Origin: Verrucomicrobiia bacterium
GTDB taxonomy: Bacteria; Verrucomicrobiota; Verrucomicrobiia; Limisphaerales; UBA9464
Length of the DNA: 64,000 bases
Reading direction: 5' to 3'
Assembly: GCA_019634635.1 (NCBI GenBank)
Contig: JAHCBB010000013.1
Location: 1 to 64,000, forward strand
The notes under the pieces are model-generated. The model saw only the letters and a program-made list of their open reading frames with translations, was not told the origin of the DNA and did no database searches. This document shows positions 16,156 to 26,492 of this stretch, in pieces. A program made the translations under genes and the position numbers. Position 1 is the first letter of the stretch. Every line of letters starts with the position of its first letter.

Positions 16156-19100
16156 TCAGTTTTCCGTGAGGTACTTCAGCAGTTCCAGTTGCTCCCGGGC
16201 GTTCAGGGATTCCAGCAACCCGCCGGGCATCAGGGAGCGCTCGCTGCGTTCGCGGCGGACCACATCGGCCTTCGCAATCACCCGCTCCTCGGCGGGCGTC
16301 CGCAGGGTGATGGCCGTGTCCGTCTCCTGCAGCACCAGACCGGAGACGACATCCCCCGCGCGGGTCTCAACGGAGGTCATCTGGTAGTCGGTGCCCACCA
16401 CGGCGTCGGGATCGAGGATGTTTTCCAGATAATACCGGATGCCGTTGCGTCCGGCGCCGGTGAGCTCCGGACCCAGGCGGCTGCCATCGGGACCCAGGAC
16501 ATGGCACGGGGCGCAGAGCTGCTGGAAGTGACGGCGTCCGGCCCGGCCATCGTAGGCCCAGAGCGGCGCCTCCTCGAACGTGTGCTGCAGACCGGCCATC
16601 CGCGCGAGCAGGTCCTCCGGACTGGACTGGATCCGCCCCCAGGATCGGGCGATTTGCGCGTCCACACGGGCGTCCCGGAGCTCGCCGAGCTGTCGCATGT
16701 GAAGGGCCGTCAGCTGATTGCGCGGCACGCGGCCGTCGGCGACCGCCTGCAGGAGCGCCAGGGCGTGGGCGGGCCGGCGGGTCAGCACCTCAAACGCCGC
16801 ATTTCGGGTCGCATCGTCCCAGTCCGCCTGACGCTTCAGCAGCGCGGCGGGTACATCGAGCGTGTCGAACCGGGCCAGCAACCGGAGGGCATCCGTGCGG
16901 TAATCCGGTTCATCCAGCAGCGCGACAAAGACGGTGAAGGCCGCCGGATCCGCAGCACGGCCCAGCACGGCAAACGCATGGCGCCGCTGGTCGGCGGGCC
17001 GCCCGGGATCTGCCAGCACGGCCCGAAGTTCGGGAAAGGCCGTGGTGTCGCCAAACGCGGCGGCCACCCGCTGGGAGAGGCGGGCGAGCCGTGGATCGGG
17101 ATGGGCCGCAAGCCGCGGCCCCAGCGTGGTCCACGCGGTCGGCATGGGCAGGGGTCCCCGCGGCTCCAGCGCGAGCCACAAACCCGCAAGCCGGCGCGGC
17201 CACTGGTCCGGAGTCTCCGACCACGCCGCCACGCTGCGTTCGAGCGGATCCCCACCGAGCGTGGCGGCATACCAGTGAATCCAGTCGGCAAGGCGCGGAA
17301 TGGCGGTGGTTCGCGCCAGGGCCAGGGCCCGGCCGGGATCCTCCACCAAACGCGGTGCCAGTGCCGTCCAGAGCAGCGGGGGTAAATTGCGGTCCTCACG
17401 ATCCTCGGTATGGCGGGCCAGGGCCTCCACGAGAAGCCAGCCGAGCTCGGCGGGCAGCCGTTGGGACGCCGCGGCGAGGTGGAGCCGCACCAATGCGGAG
17501 GGATCGTCCGATGCCATCCGGAGCACGGTCGAACGGACCGATTCCGGCAACGGTGCCCCCGCTTCCGCGGAGAGCTGGACGCCCCAGGCCCGGACAAACT
17601 CGTCGGGATCCGACAGCGCCGCGGTCCGGAGCGCGTCCGCCCCGGGCAGGGCCGCATGGGCGGTCCAAAGCCCCTGCAGCCGGTCCGCCGCCGTTGCACC
17701 GGCGGTGGCCAGTTCCCGGATGGCCTCCGCAGCGGCGGGATCCAGCGGGCGACCCGCGGCGGCCCGCTCGGCGAGCAGGCGGCGCGCGGTGCGCGCGTGC
17801 CAGGCATTGCGATGGGTCAGCAAGCGGACGAGGTCGGCGTCGGAGCGCTGCGTCAGGTCCGGGTTTCGGGGCGTCCAACCGGCCAGGTGCACCATCCGGT
17901 AAATGCGGCCGTTGGAACGGTCCCACCGCTCGGTGTGCGGATTGTGGCAGTGCTGCAGATCACACCAGTCGCTGAAGTACACCGCGCCGTCCGGACCCGA
18001 CACCAGGGCGACCGCAACATATTGCGGGTCGGTGCAGAACAGGACGTCGTCTCCCCCGTGGACGGTATGGAATCCGGAGCCCTCGCGGTGGTTCACCTGA
18101 TGATTGATCTGGTGGCCGTGGAGGTTGTGGGTGAAGAGGTGGCCCCGATAGCGGTCGGGCCAGTTGTCTCCCTGGTAGATGAGCGTCCCCACATGCGAGT
18201 GGCCGCCGTAGATGGCGTCGCTGCCGGGAGCGCCCGCGCCGCCGGCGCCGTGGTCGTAGCGCGCCGATGCCAGCAGGAAATTGCGGAACTCCGGGAATTC
18301 GCGCGGGGGGTTCGCGATGATCCATGGGGCGTAATTGGCGTTGGCCTGGTTCCAAAACTGGCCGCCCTGGATCACGTGGGTGGTGCCGCCGCCCCCCCAG
18401 TAGCTCCGGCAGTGGGTCATGAACAGTTGACCGTGCGCATCGTGGTCGAGTCCCCAAGGATTGCTCCCGCCGTGGGCAAAGACCTCAAACTCGTGGCGGA
18501 CCGGATGGTACCGCCAGACCCCGGCCCGCAATTCCTGACGCCCGGCATCCGGGGATCCGGGCCTGCCGATGCGACCATAGTTGAAGACCCCCTGGATCCC
18601 GTACAGCCAGCCGTCCGGCCCCCACAGGAAACTGTTCAGGCACTCATGGGTGTCCTGAAATCCAAAGCCGTCCAGCAGCACGCGCGGCGCGGAATCCGGC
18701 ACGTCGTCCTGATCCGCATCGGGCAGAAACAGCAACTCGGGTGCGGCACCCACCCAGACCCCGCCATGGCCCACCGCGAAGCCGCTGACGAGGTTGAGCC
18801 CCTCGGCAAACACCCGTCGGGTCTCGAACCGGCCGTCCCCGTCACGATCCGCCAGAATCACCAGCCGATCCTCACCTTCGCCCGGGGGCCGCCGGGTCGG
18901 GTAACTGTGCGCCTCGGCGACCCAGAGGCGCCCGCGGGCATCCCAGGCCAGCGCGATCGGCTGGTGCACCTCGGGTTCCGCGGCCACCAGATCTACGCGG
19001 AACCCTTCGGGCACATGCATGCGCGCCACGGTCTCCTCCGCAGCCGACACCGGGGTCCTGGCGACGGGATTGGGACGCAGCGACCGGAGCACCGGACTGG

Positions 19101-19227
19101 ACTGGAGCCGTTCGGCACCCGGCTGGGGTTCCTCGGCGGCGACACAAAGAACCAGGCCGAGACCCAGGGTGAGCGGGAACCAGGGGCGCCGCACCCGGAG
19201 CGTCCAACGACGGGAAGCGGGGGACAT
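16156..19227 (-). CDS. PVC-type membrane-bound dehydrogenase with C-terminal CxxCH haem site
   Basis: The 1023-residue protein begins with a signal or anchor segment (WFPLTLGLGLVLCVAA). Then comes the PVC N-terminal beta-propeller domain (FRVDLVAAEPEVHQPIALAW, RLWVAEAHSYP, LWGPDGWLYGIQGVFN, GLDHDAHGQLFMTHC) and a HEAT-like helical middle from about 480 to 850. It ends in a cytochrome c module with CAPCH at about 904-908 and a distal GPELTGAGRN loop. Proteins of this composite type are hallmarks of planctomycetes and verrucomicrobia and are thought to oxidise sugars or sugar alcohols in the periplasm. The substrate is unknown. It lies divergent from the DUF1549/DUF1553 gene, a common neighbour. 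Confidence 0.85.
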   Translation of the reverse strand: MSPASRRWTLRVRRPWFPLTLGLGLVLCVAAEEPQPGAERLQSSPVLRSLRPNPVARTPVSAAEETVARMHVPEGFRVDLVAAEPEVHQPIALAWDARGRLWVAEAHSYPTRRPPGEGEDRLVILADRDGDGRFETRRVFAEGLNLVSGFAVGHGGVWVGAAPELLFLPDADQDDVPDSAPRVLLDGFGFQDTHECLNSFLWGPDGWLYGIQGVFNYGRIGRPGSPDAGRQELRAGVWRYHPVRHEFEVFAHGGSNPWGLDHDAHGQLFMTHCRSYWGGGGTTHVIQGGQFWNQANANYAPWIIANPPREFPEFRNFLLASARYDHGAGGAGAPGSDAIYGGHSHVGTLIYQGDNWPDRYRGHLFTHNLHGHQINHQVNHREGSGFHTVHGGDDVLFCTDPQYVAVALVSGPDGAVYFSDWCDLQHCHNPHTERWDRSNGRIYRMVHLAGWTPRNPDLTQRSDADLVRLLTHRNAWHARTARRLLAERAAAGRPLDPAAAEAIRELATAGATAADRLQGLWTAHAALPGADALRTAALSDPDEFVRAWGVQLSAEAGAPLPESVRSTVLRMASDDPSALVRLHLAAASQRLPAELGWLLVEALARHTEDREDRNLPPLLWTALAPRLVEDPGRALALARTTAIPRLADWIHWYAATLGGDPLERSVAAWSETPDQWPRRLAGLWLALEPRGPLPMPTAWTTLGPRLAAHPDPRLARLSQRVAAAFGDTTAFPELRAVLADPGRPADQRRHAFAVLGRAADPAAFTVFVALLDEPDYRTDALRLLARFDTLDVPAALLKRQADWDDATRNAAFEVLTRRPAHALALLQAVADGRVPRNQLTALHMRQLGELRDARVDAQIARSWGRIQSSPEDLLARMAGLQHTFEEAPLWAYDGRAGRRHFQQLCAPCHVLGPDGSRLGPELTGAGRNGIRYYLENILDPDAVVGTDYQMTSVETRAGDVVSGLVLQETDTAITLRTPAEERVIAKADVVRRERSERSLMPGGLLESLNAREQLELLKYLTEN

Positions 19228-19408
19228 CGCCGCAACGGTAAACTGGCGGGTCGCGGCTTGGGAAGTCCCCGGAATTCCCCGAAAATCACCTGTCGCCCGA
19301 ATCCCGGAAGGAGTCGTCAGGAAGCCCCGCGACGCATTCCCCCGGCGCGTCCTTGAGCCCGCGAGACCGCGGTTGTCTGGATCCCTCCCGTCGGCCTAAG
19401 GTCACCCC

Positions 19409-22105
19409 GTGCTCCCCAGGTCGCGGCAACGTCTGATCGCGCTCGCGATCGCAAGCGCCACCGTCCTGGCGTGGGCGGCTGGCGTCGGCACGCCGTCCGA
19501 TGCATCCCGAGGCCACTGGGCCTACCAAACGCTGGACGCCCTCCAGCCGCCACCCCCGGCCGGCTTCGGAGCGCGACATCCCGTGGATGCCTTCATTCGG
19601 CACACGCTCGCATCGGCGGGGGGACGTCCGGCACCCGAGGCCGACCGCCGGACGCTGATCCGGCGGGTCACCTTCGACCTCGTGGGCCTCCCACCCACGC
19701 CCGAGGCGATTGAGGCGTTTGTCCTGGATCCGGCGCCCGACGCCTACGAACGGCTCGTGGACCGCCTTCTGGCGTCTCCCCAGCACGGCGAGCGCTGGGC
19801 ACGGTTGTGGATGGATGCCGTCCATTTCGCCGAAACCCACGGGCACGACCAGGACCGGATCCGGACCAACGCCTGGCCCTACCGCGACTACCTGATCGCG
19901 GCCTTCAACGGGGACAGACCCTATGCGCGGTTCCTTCAAGAACAGGTCGCCGGAGATGTGCTGTTTCCCGGGGATCCGCAGGCCACCGTGGCGCTGGGGT
20001 TCCTCGCGGCGGGCCCCTGGGACGAGAGCTCGCTGCGGGACATCCGCGAGGACACCCTCGACCGGCAGATTGCCCGATACCTGGACCGCGATGACATGAT
20101 CACCACGGTGATGAGCGTGGCGGTCAGCTCGACCGTGCATTGCGCGCGGTGCCACGATCACAAGTTCGACCCGATCTCCCAGCGGGACTACTACGCGCTG
20201 CAGGCGGTCTTCTCGGGTGTGGACCGCGCCAATCGGGCCTTTGACCCCGACCCCGCGCACCATCGCCGCCGGCAGGAGTTGAGGCGGCAACAGCGTCAGG
20301 TGACCCGGCGGGATGCCGCCCTTCTCGACAGTCCGGAAACCCGTGACCGCATCCGGGCCTGGGAGGAGGATCAACGATCCCGCCGGATCGCGTGGGCCGT
20401 GCTGGAACCCCGGACCTTCGTGGCCACGAGCGGGGTGCCACTGGTCCGTCAACCCGATCAGTCGCTGCTGGCGGGCGGTGAACGGCCCGAACGCGACACC
20501 TACCTGATCACCGCGGCTTCACCGGTGGCCACCGTGACGGCCATCCGCCTGGACGTGTTGACCGACCCGAGTTTGCCGCAGGCGGGGCCGGGGCGCGCGG
20601 ACAACGGGAACCTGCATCTCAGCGAAGTCCGGCTGCGTGTCTTCGAACCCGAAACCCCGCAGGGCGCGGACATCGCGATGGCCAACCCGGGCGCCGATTT
20701 CAGCCAGCAAGGATGGCCGATCGGGCACGCGCTCGACGGCGATGATGCCACCGCCTGGGCCATCCATCCCCGGGTCGGCGAGGCCCATCATGCGGTCTTC
20801 CCGTTTGCGACTCCCGTCCACCTCCGCGAGGGGTCGGTGCTCGTCTGCGAACTCCGCCAGGTCCACGGCGGCGGACACGTCATCGGCCGGCTGCGCCTGT
20901 CGGTCACGGACCAGGCCTCCGTGTCCATTGTCGCAGTTCCGGCGGCCATCGAGGCCCTGCTGGACCGTCCGGAATCCGACCGCACCCAGGCCGACCGGCT
21001 GGAACTGGCCGCCTGGGTCCTTGGACGCGAAATCGAGGACGCCCTCGCGGCGCTTCCGCCGCCATCCCTGGTCTATGCCGCGGCGGCGGATTTCGAGCCG
21101 GACGGCGGTCTGAAACCCACTCCGGGTCCGCGTCCGGTCTCGCTGCTGCGCCGGGGCGAAATCACCCAGCCCCTGGAGGCCGCGCAGCCCGGGGCACTCC
21201 ACTGCCTGCCTCCACTTCCCTCACGCTTCGAACTCACGGACCCCTCGGACGAAGGCTCACGCCGGGCGACCCTGGCCACCTGGCTGACGGCCGACGCCAA
21301 CGTCCTGACTTGGCGCTCGGTGGTCAACCGGGTGTGGCGACACCATTTCGGACGCGGCCTCGCCGCCTCGCTGAACGATTTCGGCGTCATGGGATCCCCG
21401 CCAACACACCCGGAGCTGCTCGACTGGCTGGCCCTGTGGTTCCGCGACGAGGCTCAGGGATCCCTCAAACAGCTCCACCGACTGCTCGTCACCAGCGCCA
21501 CCTACCGGCAGTCCTGCACGCCAGACCCGGGAGCCGCTGCCCTTGATCCTGAGAACCGGCTGCTGTCCCGGATGCACCGGACCCGCCTCGACGCGGAATG
21601 CATCCGCGACGCGATGCTGTCCGCAAGCGGCCGGCTGGACCCCACGATGGGCGGCCCGTCGGACCGGCAGTTCGGACTCGAGCCGGGGATCCACGTGACC
21701 CCGAAGGTGGACTACGCCGTTTTCGACGTGGATGCGCCGGCCGGCAGCCGCCGCAGCGTGTACCGCTTCCTGTTCCGCACCCTGCCCGATCCGTTCATGG
21801 ACGCCCTGGACTGCCCGGCGGGGGACCAACTCACCCCGGAACGTGCCAACTCCGTGACGGTGCAGCAGGCCCTTGCCCTGTGGAACGACCGGTTTGCCGT
21901 GCGACAGGCGGAGCACCTGGCGGCCCGGATCGAGGCCGAGGCCGACACCGGTCCCGCCCGGGTCGCCCGGGCCTGCCTGCTGGCATGGGGCCGCCCGCCG
22001 GCACCGGAGGAGGCGCAGGATCTGGAGGCCCACGCGGCGCGCCACGGATTCGCCAGCACCTGCCGGCTGCTGTTCAACAGCAATGAATTTGTGTTCGTGC
22101 ACTGA
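19409..22105 (+). CDS. DUF1549/DUF1553 (PSD1-type) protein
   Basis: The 898-residue protein starts at a GTG followed by a signal-like stretch (LIALAIASATVLAWAA). A DUF1549 domain spans about 60-250 (DAFIRHTLASAGG, VTFDLVGLPPTPEAIEAF, HGERWARLWMDAVHFAETHG). A DUF1553 domain follows from about 620 (LATWLTADANVLTWRSVVNR, VWRHHFGRGL, RTRLDAECIRDAML). A middle lectin-like beta region lies at about 330-520. The N-terminal cytochrome c present in many relatives is missing. The C-terminus overlaps the DUF1501 gene by 23 bases. These two families nearly always occur as neighbours in the PVC group and are exported, but their chemistry is not established. Confidence 0.88.
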   Translation: MLPRSRQRLIALAIASATVLAWAAGVGTPSDASRGHWAYQTLDALQPPPPAGFGARHPVDAFIRHTLASAGGRPAPEADRRTLIRRVTFDLVGLPPTPEAIEAFVLDPAPDAYERLVDRLLASPQHGERWARLWMDAVHFAETHGHDQDRIRTNAWPYRDYLIAAFNGDRPYARFLQEQVAGDVLFPGDPQATVALGFLAAGPWDESSLRDIREDTLDRQIARYLDRDDMITTVMSVAVSSTVHCARCHDHKFDPISQRDYYALQAVFSGVDRANRAFDPDPAHHRRRQELRRQQRQVTRRDAALLDSPETRDRIRAWEEDQRSRRIAWAVLEPRTFVATSGVPLVRQPDQSLLAGGERPERDTYLITAASPVATVTAIRLDVLTDPSLPQAGPGRADNGNLHLSEVRLRVFEPETPQGADIAMANPGADFSQQGWPIGHALDGDDATAWAIHPRVGEAHHAVFPFATPVHLREGSVLVCELRQVHGGGHVIGRLRLSVTDQASVSIVAVPAAIEALLDRPESDRTQADRLELAAWVLGREIEDALAALPPPSLVYAAAADFEPDGGLKPTPGPRPVSLLRRGEITQPLEAAQPGALHCLPPLPSRFELTDPSDEGSRRATLATWLTADANVLTWRSVVNRVWRHHFGRGLAASLNDFGVMGSPPTHPELLDWLALWFRDEAQGSLKQLHRLLVTSATYRQSCTPDPGAAALDPENRLLSRMHRTRLDAECIRDAMLSASGRLDPTMGGPSDRQFGLEPGIHVTPKVDYAVFDVDAPAGSRRSVYRFLFRTLPDPFMDALDCPAGDQLTPERANSVTVQQALALWNDRFAVRQAEHLAARIEAEADTGPARVARACLLAWGRPPAPEEAQDLEAHAARHGFASTCRLLFNSNEFVFVH

Positions 22106-23528
22106 GCCTGGCGACGGCCGTCCGCGGATCCGCGGGTCGCGTCGCGACTTCCTCGGGCGCCTGGGCGGCGGCTTCGGGGGTATCGCGCTGTCGCACCTGC
22201 TCCACGCCACGGGAGGCGGCGCCGCCCGCCCCGCGCACCACCCGGCCGCCGCACGCCGGGTCATCCAGTTGTTCATGAACGGAGGGGCGAGCCAGATGGA
22301 CCTCTTCGATCACAAACCGCTGCTGGCCCGGCGGGCAGGCGAGCCCTTTGATCCCGGGGACGGCCAGCGGGTGGAGGCACCGACCAGCGAGCCGGGAAAA
22401 ATCCTCGCGCCGCCCTTTCCCCTCCGGCAGCACGGCGCCTCCGGCCGGTGGGTCAGCGACCTGCTCCCGCATCTGGCGGGGTGTGTGGACGACCTCGCCT
22501 TCCTGATGGCGATGCAATCGCGCACCAACGTCCACGGTCCGGCGAGCTACCTGATGAACACCGGATTCCTGCTGCCGGGGTTCCCGTGTCTCGGTGCGTG
22601 GGTCAGCTATGCGCTGGGTAATGAGGCCGACAATCTGCCGACCTTTGTTGTGCTGCCCGACCGGCGCGGCCTGCCCTACAACCAGCGGGGCAATTTCAGC
22701 TCCGGGTTCCTGCCGGTGAGCCACCAGGGCACCCTCCTCGACGCCGGGGCGTCCCATCCGCTTGCCGCCCTGAAGGCACCAGCCACGGCCGCCTACATCA
22801 CTCCCGAGGCCGGCCGCGACGGCCTCGAAGTCCTGCAGCGACTCAACCGCCGCCATCAGGAGGCGCACCCAGGCGATGCCCGGCTGGAGGCACGGATCGC
22901 CGCCTACGAGCTGGCGGCCCGGATGCAGCTCAGCGCGCCGGAGGCCCTCTCCCTGGACCGCGAGTCCGCAGCCACGCGCCGGCTGTACGGACTCGACCGC
23001 GAGGTGACCGCCGACTTCGGGCGCCGCTGCCTGCTGGCCCGCCGCCTGGTCGAGCGGGGGGTCCGCTTCGTGCAGGTGTGGAGCGGCGCCGGCGGTCCCA
23101 CGGGCAACTGGGACAATCACGCCAGCATCGTCAAGGAACTGCCGCCGATGTGTGCCGCAACCGACCAGCCGGTCGCCGCCCTCCTGCGCGATCTCAAGGC
23201 ACGCGGGCTCCTGGACGACACCCTCGTCCTGTGGAACACCGAGTTCGGCCGGATGCCGTTCTCACAGAGCGGTGAGGGCCGCGACCACAATGGCGGCACC
23301 TATGTCGGCTGGATGGCCGGCGGAGGCGTGCGCCCGGGGGTCGCCCATGGGGCCAGCGATGAATGGTCCTGGAAGGCGGCGCACGACAAGACGACCCACC
23401 ACGATCTGCACGCCACGGTCCTGCACCTGCTCGGGCTGGACCACACCCGCCTGACCTGGCGCCACGACGGCGCCGACCGGCGCCTCACCGACGTTCACGG
23501 CGAAGTGATCCGCACCGTGCTGGCCTGA
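22083..23528 (+). CDS. DUF1501 protein, Tat-exported sulfatase-like
   Basis: The 481-residue protein starts at an ATG inside the end of the upstream gene. A twin-arginine motif SRRDFLGRLGGGFGG is followed by DUF1501 features: VIQLFMNGGASQMDLFDHKP, FPLRQHGASGRWVSDLLPHL, LLARRLVERGVRFVQVWSG, WDNHASIVKELPP, LWNTEFGRMPFSQSGEGRDH and KTTHHDLHATVLHLLGLDHT. DUF1501 belongs to the alkaline-phosphatase-like fold with metal-binding Asp/His residues. It is expected in the periplasm, working with the DUF1549/DUF1553 partner encoded immediately upstream, with which it must be translationally coupled. Confidence 0.88.
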   Translation: MNLCSCTEPGDGRPRIRGSRRDFLGRLGGGFGGIALSHLLHATGGGAARPAHHPAAARRVIQLFMNGGASQMDLFDHKPLLARRAGEPFDPGDGQRVEAPTSEPGKILAPPFPLRQHGASGRWVSDLLPHLAGCVDDLAFLMAMQSRTNVHGPASYLMNTGFLLPGFPCLGAWVSYALGNEADNLPTFVVLPDRRGLPYNQRGNFSSGFLPVSHQGTLLDAGASHPLAALKAPATAAYITPEAGRDGLEVLQRLNRRHQEAHPGDARLEARIAAYELAARMQLSAPEALSLDRESAATRRLYGLDREVTADFGRRCLLARRLVERGVRFVQVWSGAGGPTGNWDNHASIVKELPPMCAATDQPVAALLRDLKARGLLDDTLVLWNTEFGRMPFSQSGEGRDHNGGTYVGWMAGGGVRPGVAHGASDEWSWKAAHDKTTHHDLHATVLHLLGLDHTRLTWRHDGADRRLTDVHGEVIRTVLA

Positions 23529-23545
23529 CCCGAACCAGCAGCACC

Positions 23546-24095
23546 CGCCGCCACCACCACCGGTGGAGGGTCCTCACGAGCCGTTCGCGGGTGAAGTCCC
23601 CACAGGCCAGGCCACGAACTGGCCGTACGGCTCGGCGGGAGCCTCGCCCCACCAGACAGGATCCGCACCCTGCCGCGGCACCCGCCGCCACCACCGGTGG
23701 GCAATACGAGGGTCCTCACGAGCCGTTCGCGGGTGAAGTCCCCACAGGCCAGGCCACGAGCTGGCCGTACGGCTCGGCAGGAGCCTCGCCCCACCAGACA
23801 GGATCCGCACCCTGCCGCGGCACCCGCCACCACCGGTGGGGCGAGGGTCCTCACGAGCCGTTCGCGGGTGAAGTCCCCATAGGCCAGGCCACGGTTGGCC
23901 GTACGGCTCGGCGGGAGCCTCACCCCACCAGACAGGATCCGCACCCTGCCGCGGCACCCGCCACCACCACCGGTGGGGCGAGGGTCCTCACGAGCCGTTC
24001 GCGGGTGAAGTCCCCACAGGCCAGGCCACAAGCTGGCCGTACGGCTCGGCGGGGAGCCTCGCCCCACCAAGGCAGAGCCTTCCCCCCACCAAAGT
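23546..24095. repeat. Four tandem copies of a repeat of about 138 bp
   Basis: Four near-identical units occur with TCCTCACGAGCC starting at 23571, 23713, 23848 and 23985, giving steps of 142, 135 and 137 bases. Each contains GTACGGCTCGGCGGGAGCC or a close variant followed by TCGCCCCACC, and a CACCACCGGTGG palindrome. Single or diverged copies of the same core lie at 149-179, 2667-2695 and 51063-51975. The block separates the DUF1501 gene from the end of the phosphorylase gene. No gene is contained in it; the open frames through it are translated repeat. Confidence 0.8.
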
Positions 24096-24109
24096 CCAGG
24101 GTCCGCCGC

Positions 24110-26275
24110 CTAAGCGGCAGGGGGCGGCGGCTTCGTGTAGTACTTCTCCGTGTACTCCTGCACCATGCGCCACGTGCTGTACTTGGCCGCCAGCGTCACC
24201 AGGGCGCGCCGGATCTTGACGATCCACTGGCGCGGGATGCCATCGGCGTCGCGGTTGAAGAACGTCGGCACAACCTCCTCGGTGAGCACCTGGTACAGAT
24301 TGGCGCTGTCCACGCGGTCCTGCTCCTGAACGTCGCCGGGGTGCGCATCGGGTCCGATGCCGAAGCCGTTGGTTCCATCAAAATCCTCGCGCCACCAGCC
24401 GTCGAGAATGGACAGGTTGAGACAGCCGTGCGGGGTGGTCTTCATGCCGCTGGTGCCCGAGGCCTCCAGGGGGCGCCGCGGGTTGTTGAGCCATACGTCA
24501 CAGCCCGAGACCATCTTGCGGCAGACGTGAATGTCGTAGTTCTCGATGAAGACCACGTGCCCCTTGAGTTCGCTGAACTTCGAGAGGTGAACGATCTTCT
24601 GGATGAACGCCTTGCCGTGCTCGTCGCGCGGATGCGCCTTGCCCGCGAAGACGAACTGCACCGGGCGGCTGGTGTCGCGGACGAGCTTCACGATGTTCTC
24701 GAACTGGTCGAAGATGAGCGGCGCGCGCTTGTAGGTCGCGAAGCGCCGTGCAAACCCGATGGTCAGCGCGTCCGGGTTCAGCATGGCGTCAAACGTGATG
24801 AAGTCGCCGCTGCTCAGGGAACGCCCCTGGATCAGCAGGCGCCTGCGTGCAAACTCGATGAGTTCCCGACGGAGGCGGTAGCGCATCGCCCAGAGCTCCT
24901 CGTCCGACGTCACTGCGGGGTCCGCAAGCCGCTGCCAAAACTCCGGGGTGTTGGCCTCGTACACGAAGCGCCTCGGGTCGCCCCCCTGCTCGACGAACTT
25001 GCGCATCCAGAGGCGCCGGATCGGGCCCTTGACCCAGCCCACCAGGTGCACGCCATTGGTGATGGATCCGATCGGCACCTCGTCGGGATCCGACTTGCCG
25101 AAGTAGTGCTTCCACATTTCGCGGCTCACCTGGCCATGGAGCTGGCTGACGCCGTTGGCGGACCGTGAAAACCGCAGGGCGAGCGCCGTCATGCAGAAGG
25201 GGTTTCCCGGTTGTCCCGGATGCTCGTTGCCGAGCTCCATGAGGTCGTCGTGGCTCCGCTTGAGGTTGACCTCAAACTTGCCCCCGGCGAGCCGCACCAG
25301 GTCGTTGGAGAATCGGTCGTGTCCCGCCTCGACCGGGGTGTGGGTGGTGAAAATGCACTCCTGCCGGGTGAGTTCACCGGCCTCCTCGAAGGTCTTTCCG
25401 GCGGCCATCTTTTCCCGGATCAGCTCGAGGGTGAGGAAGGCCGCGTGTCCCTCGTTCATGTGGAAGGTCGAGGGCTGGACGCCCAGGGCCCGCAGAAGCC
25501 GCACACCGCCCACGCCCAGGAGGATCTCCTGCATGATCCGGGTGGTGGTGTCGCCGCCGTACACCCGGTTGGTCAGATCGCGGTATTGCCCCTCGTTTTC
25601 CGGACGGTTGGAATCCAGGAGGTACACCGGCACGCGCCCCACATTGATCCGCCAGGCATGGAAATGGATGGGCTGCCCGAAGATCCGCACGCTGCACACC
25701 ACGGGCTTGCCGCTGCCGTCCACCACCGCGTCCAGCGGCAGGTTGCGCGGGTTCAGGACGCTGTAGTTTTCCTGCTGCCAGTTGTCGTTGTTGATGGACT
25801 GCTGGAAATAGCCCTCGCGGTAGAAGAGGCTGATCCCGACAAAGCCCAGCCCGAGGTCGCTGGCGGACTTGGTATGGTCGCCGGCCAGCGCCCCGAGGCC
25901 GCCCGCCGCGATCGGGAGGCACTCATGGAAGGCGAACTCCGCCGAAAAGTAGGCCACCGGACGCTGGGCCAGCTGCGGCGCATGGCGTGCGGCCCACGTG
26001 TCGCGCTCCTTCATGTAGGCCTCGAAATCGGCGAGGGTGGCCCGCACCTGGTGGGCCAGTTCGGGATCCTGGAGGCGCACCCGCAGCTCATAATCCGACA
26101 CCTCATGCAGGATCGCCACCGGGTTGTGGTACAGGTTCTCCCACCCGCGCGGGGAGAGCGTCTGAAAGATCTCCTGGGCGTTCTGGTCCCAACTCCACCA
26201 CAGGTTCCGGGCCAGCCGGTGGAGTCCGTCGGTGAGTTCCTTGACTTCAACAGTCGTCAGCGGTTTTGAGCTCAT
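24110..26275 (-). CDS. glgP: Alpha-glucan (glycogen) phosphorylase, short form
   Basis: The 721-residue protein is the short, divergent type of alpha-glucan phosphorylase that releases glucose-1-phosphate from glycogen or maltodextrins. It opens with ELTDGLHRLARNLWWSWDQN, typical of this branch. It contains AYFSAEFAFHECLPIAAGGL, STFHMNEGHAAF and the cofactor-binding PRRPLEASGTSGMK with the pyridoxal-phosphate Lys. Its length is below that of classical GlgP (about 800), as expected for the branch. It is cytoplasmic. It stands alone, convergent with the DUF1501 gene across the tandem repeat block, and divergent from the cyclase-family hydrolase. Confidence 0.92.
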   Translation of the reverse strand: MSSKPLTTVEVKELTDGLHRLARNLWWSWDQNAQEIFQTLSPRGWENLYHNPVAILHEVSDYELRVRLQDPELAHQVRATLADFEAYMKERDTWAARHAPQLAQRPVAYFSAEFAFHECLPIAAGGLGALAGDHTKSASDLGLGFVGISLFYREGYFQQSINNDNWQQENYSVLNPRNLPLDAVVDGSGKPVVCSVRIFGQPIHFHAWRINVGRVPVYLLDSNRPENEGQYRDLTNRVYGGDTTTRIMQEILLGVGGVRLLRALGVQPSTFHMNEGHAAFLTLELIREKMAAGKTFEEAGELTRQECIFTTHTPVEAGHDRFSNDLVRLAGGKFEVNLKRSHDDLMELGNEHPGQPGNPFCMTALALRFSRSANGVSQLHGQVSREMWKHYFGKSDPDEVPIGSITNGVHLVGWVKGPIRRLWMRKFVEQGGDPRRFVYEANTPEFWQRLADPAVTSDEELWAMRYRLRRELIEFARRRLLIQGRSLSSGDFITFDAMLNPDALTIGFARRFATYKRAPLIFDQFENIVKLVRDTSRPVQFVFAGKAHPRDEHGKAFIQKIVHLSKFSELKGHVVFIENYDIHVCRKMVSGCDVWLNNPRRPLEASGTSGMKTTPHGCLNLSILDGWWREDFDGTNGFGIGPDAHPGDVQEQDRVDSANLYQVLTEEVVPTFFNRDADGIPRQWIVKIRRALVTLAAKYSTWRMVQEYTEKYYTKPPPPAA

Positions 26276-26492
26276 TTTGTGGGGCGCGCCGTGCCCGGAC
26301 CGGCCTCAGGCCCGAGCGCAAGCCGGTGACAACTACCCCCGCGGAGCCGGGTGGAAAATGAAAAATCCGGCTCGTTTCGATTCCCCGGACGATTCCCTCG
26401 CATTCCCGGGACAAACCCGGGTCGGAAACCGCCGCCGACGGGGACCGTCGGCGCACTGGATTTTCCGGGACCTGTCGGGTGATCCTCCCCGG

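Noticed and set aside
14392..17385. 997-codon plus-strand frame
   Set aside because: It lies opposite the binding-protein, glycosyltransferase and dehydrogenase genes, which all have clear family motifs. It is an antisense artefact.
23546..24095. Second CRISPR-like array
   Set aside because: The units are about 138 bases and nearly identical over their full length, with no unique spacers, so it is a tandem repeat of a dispersed element.
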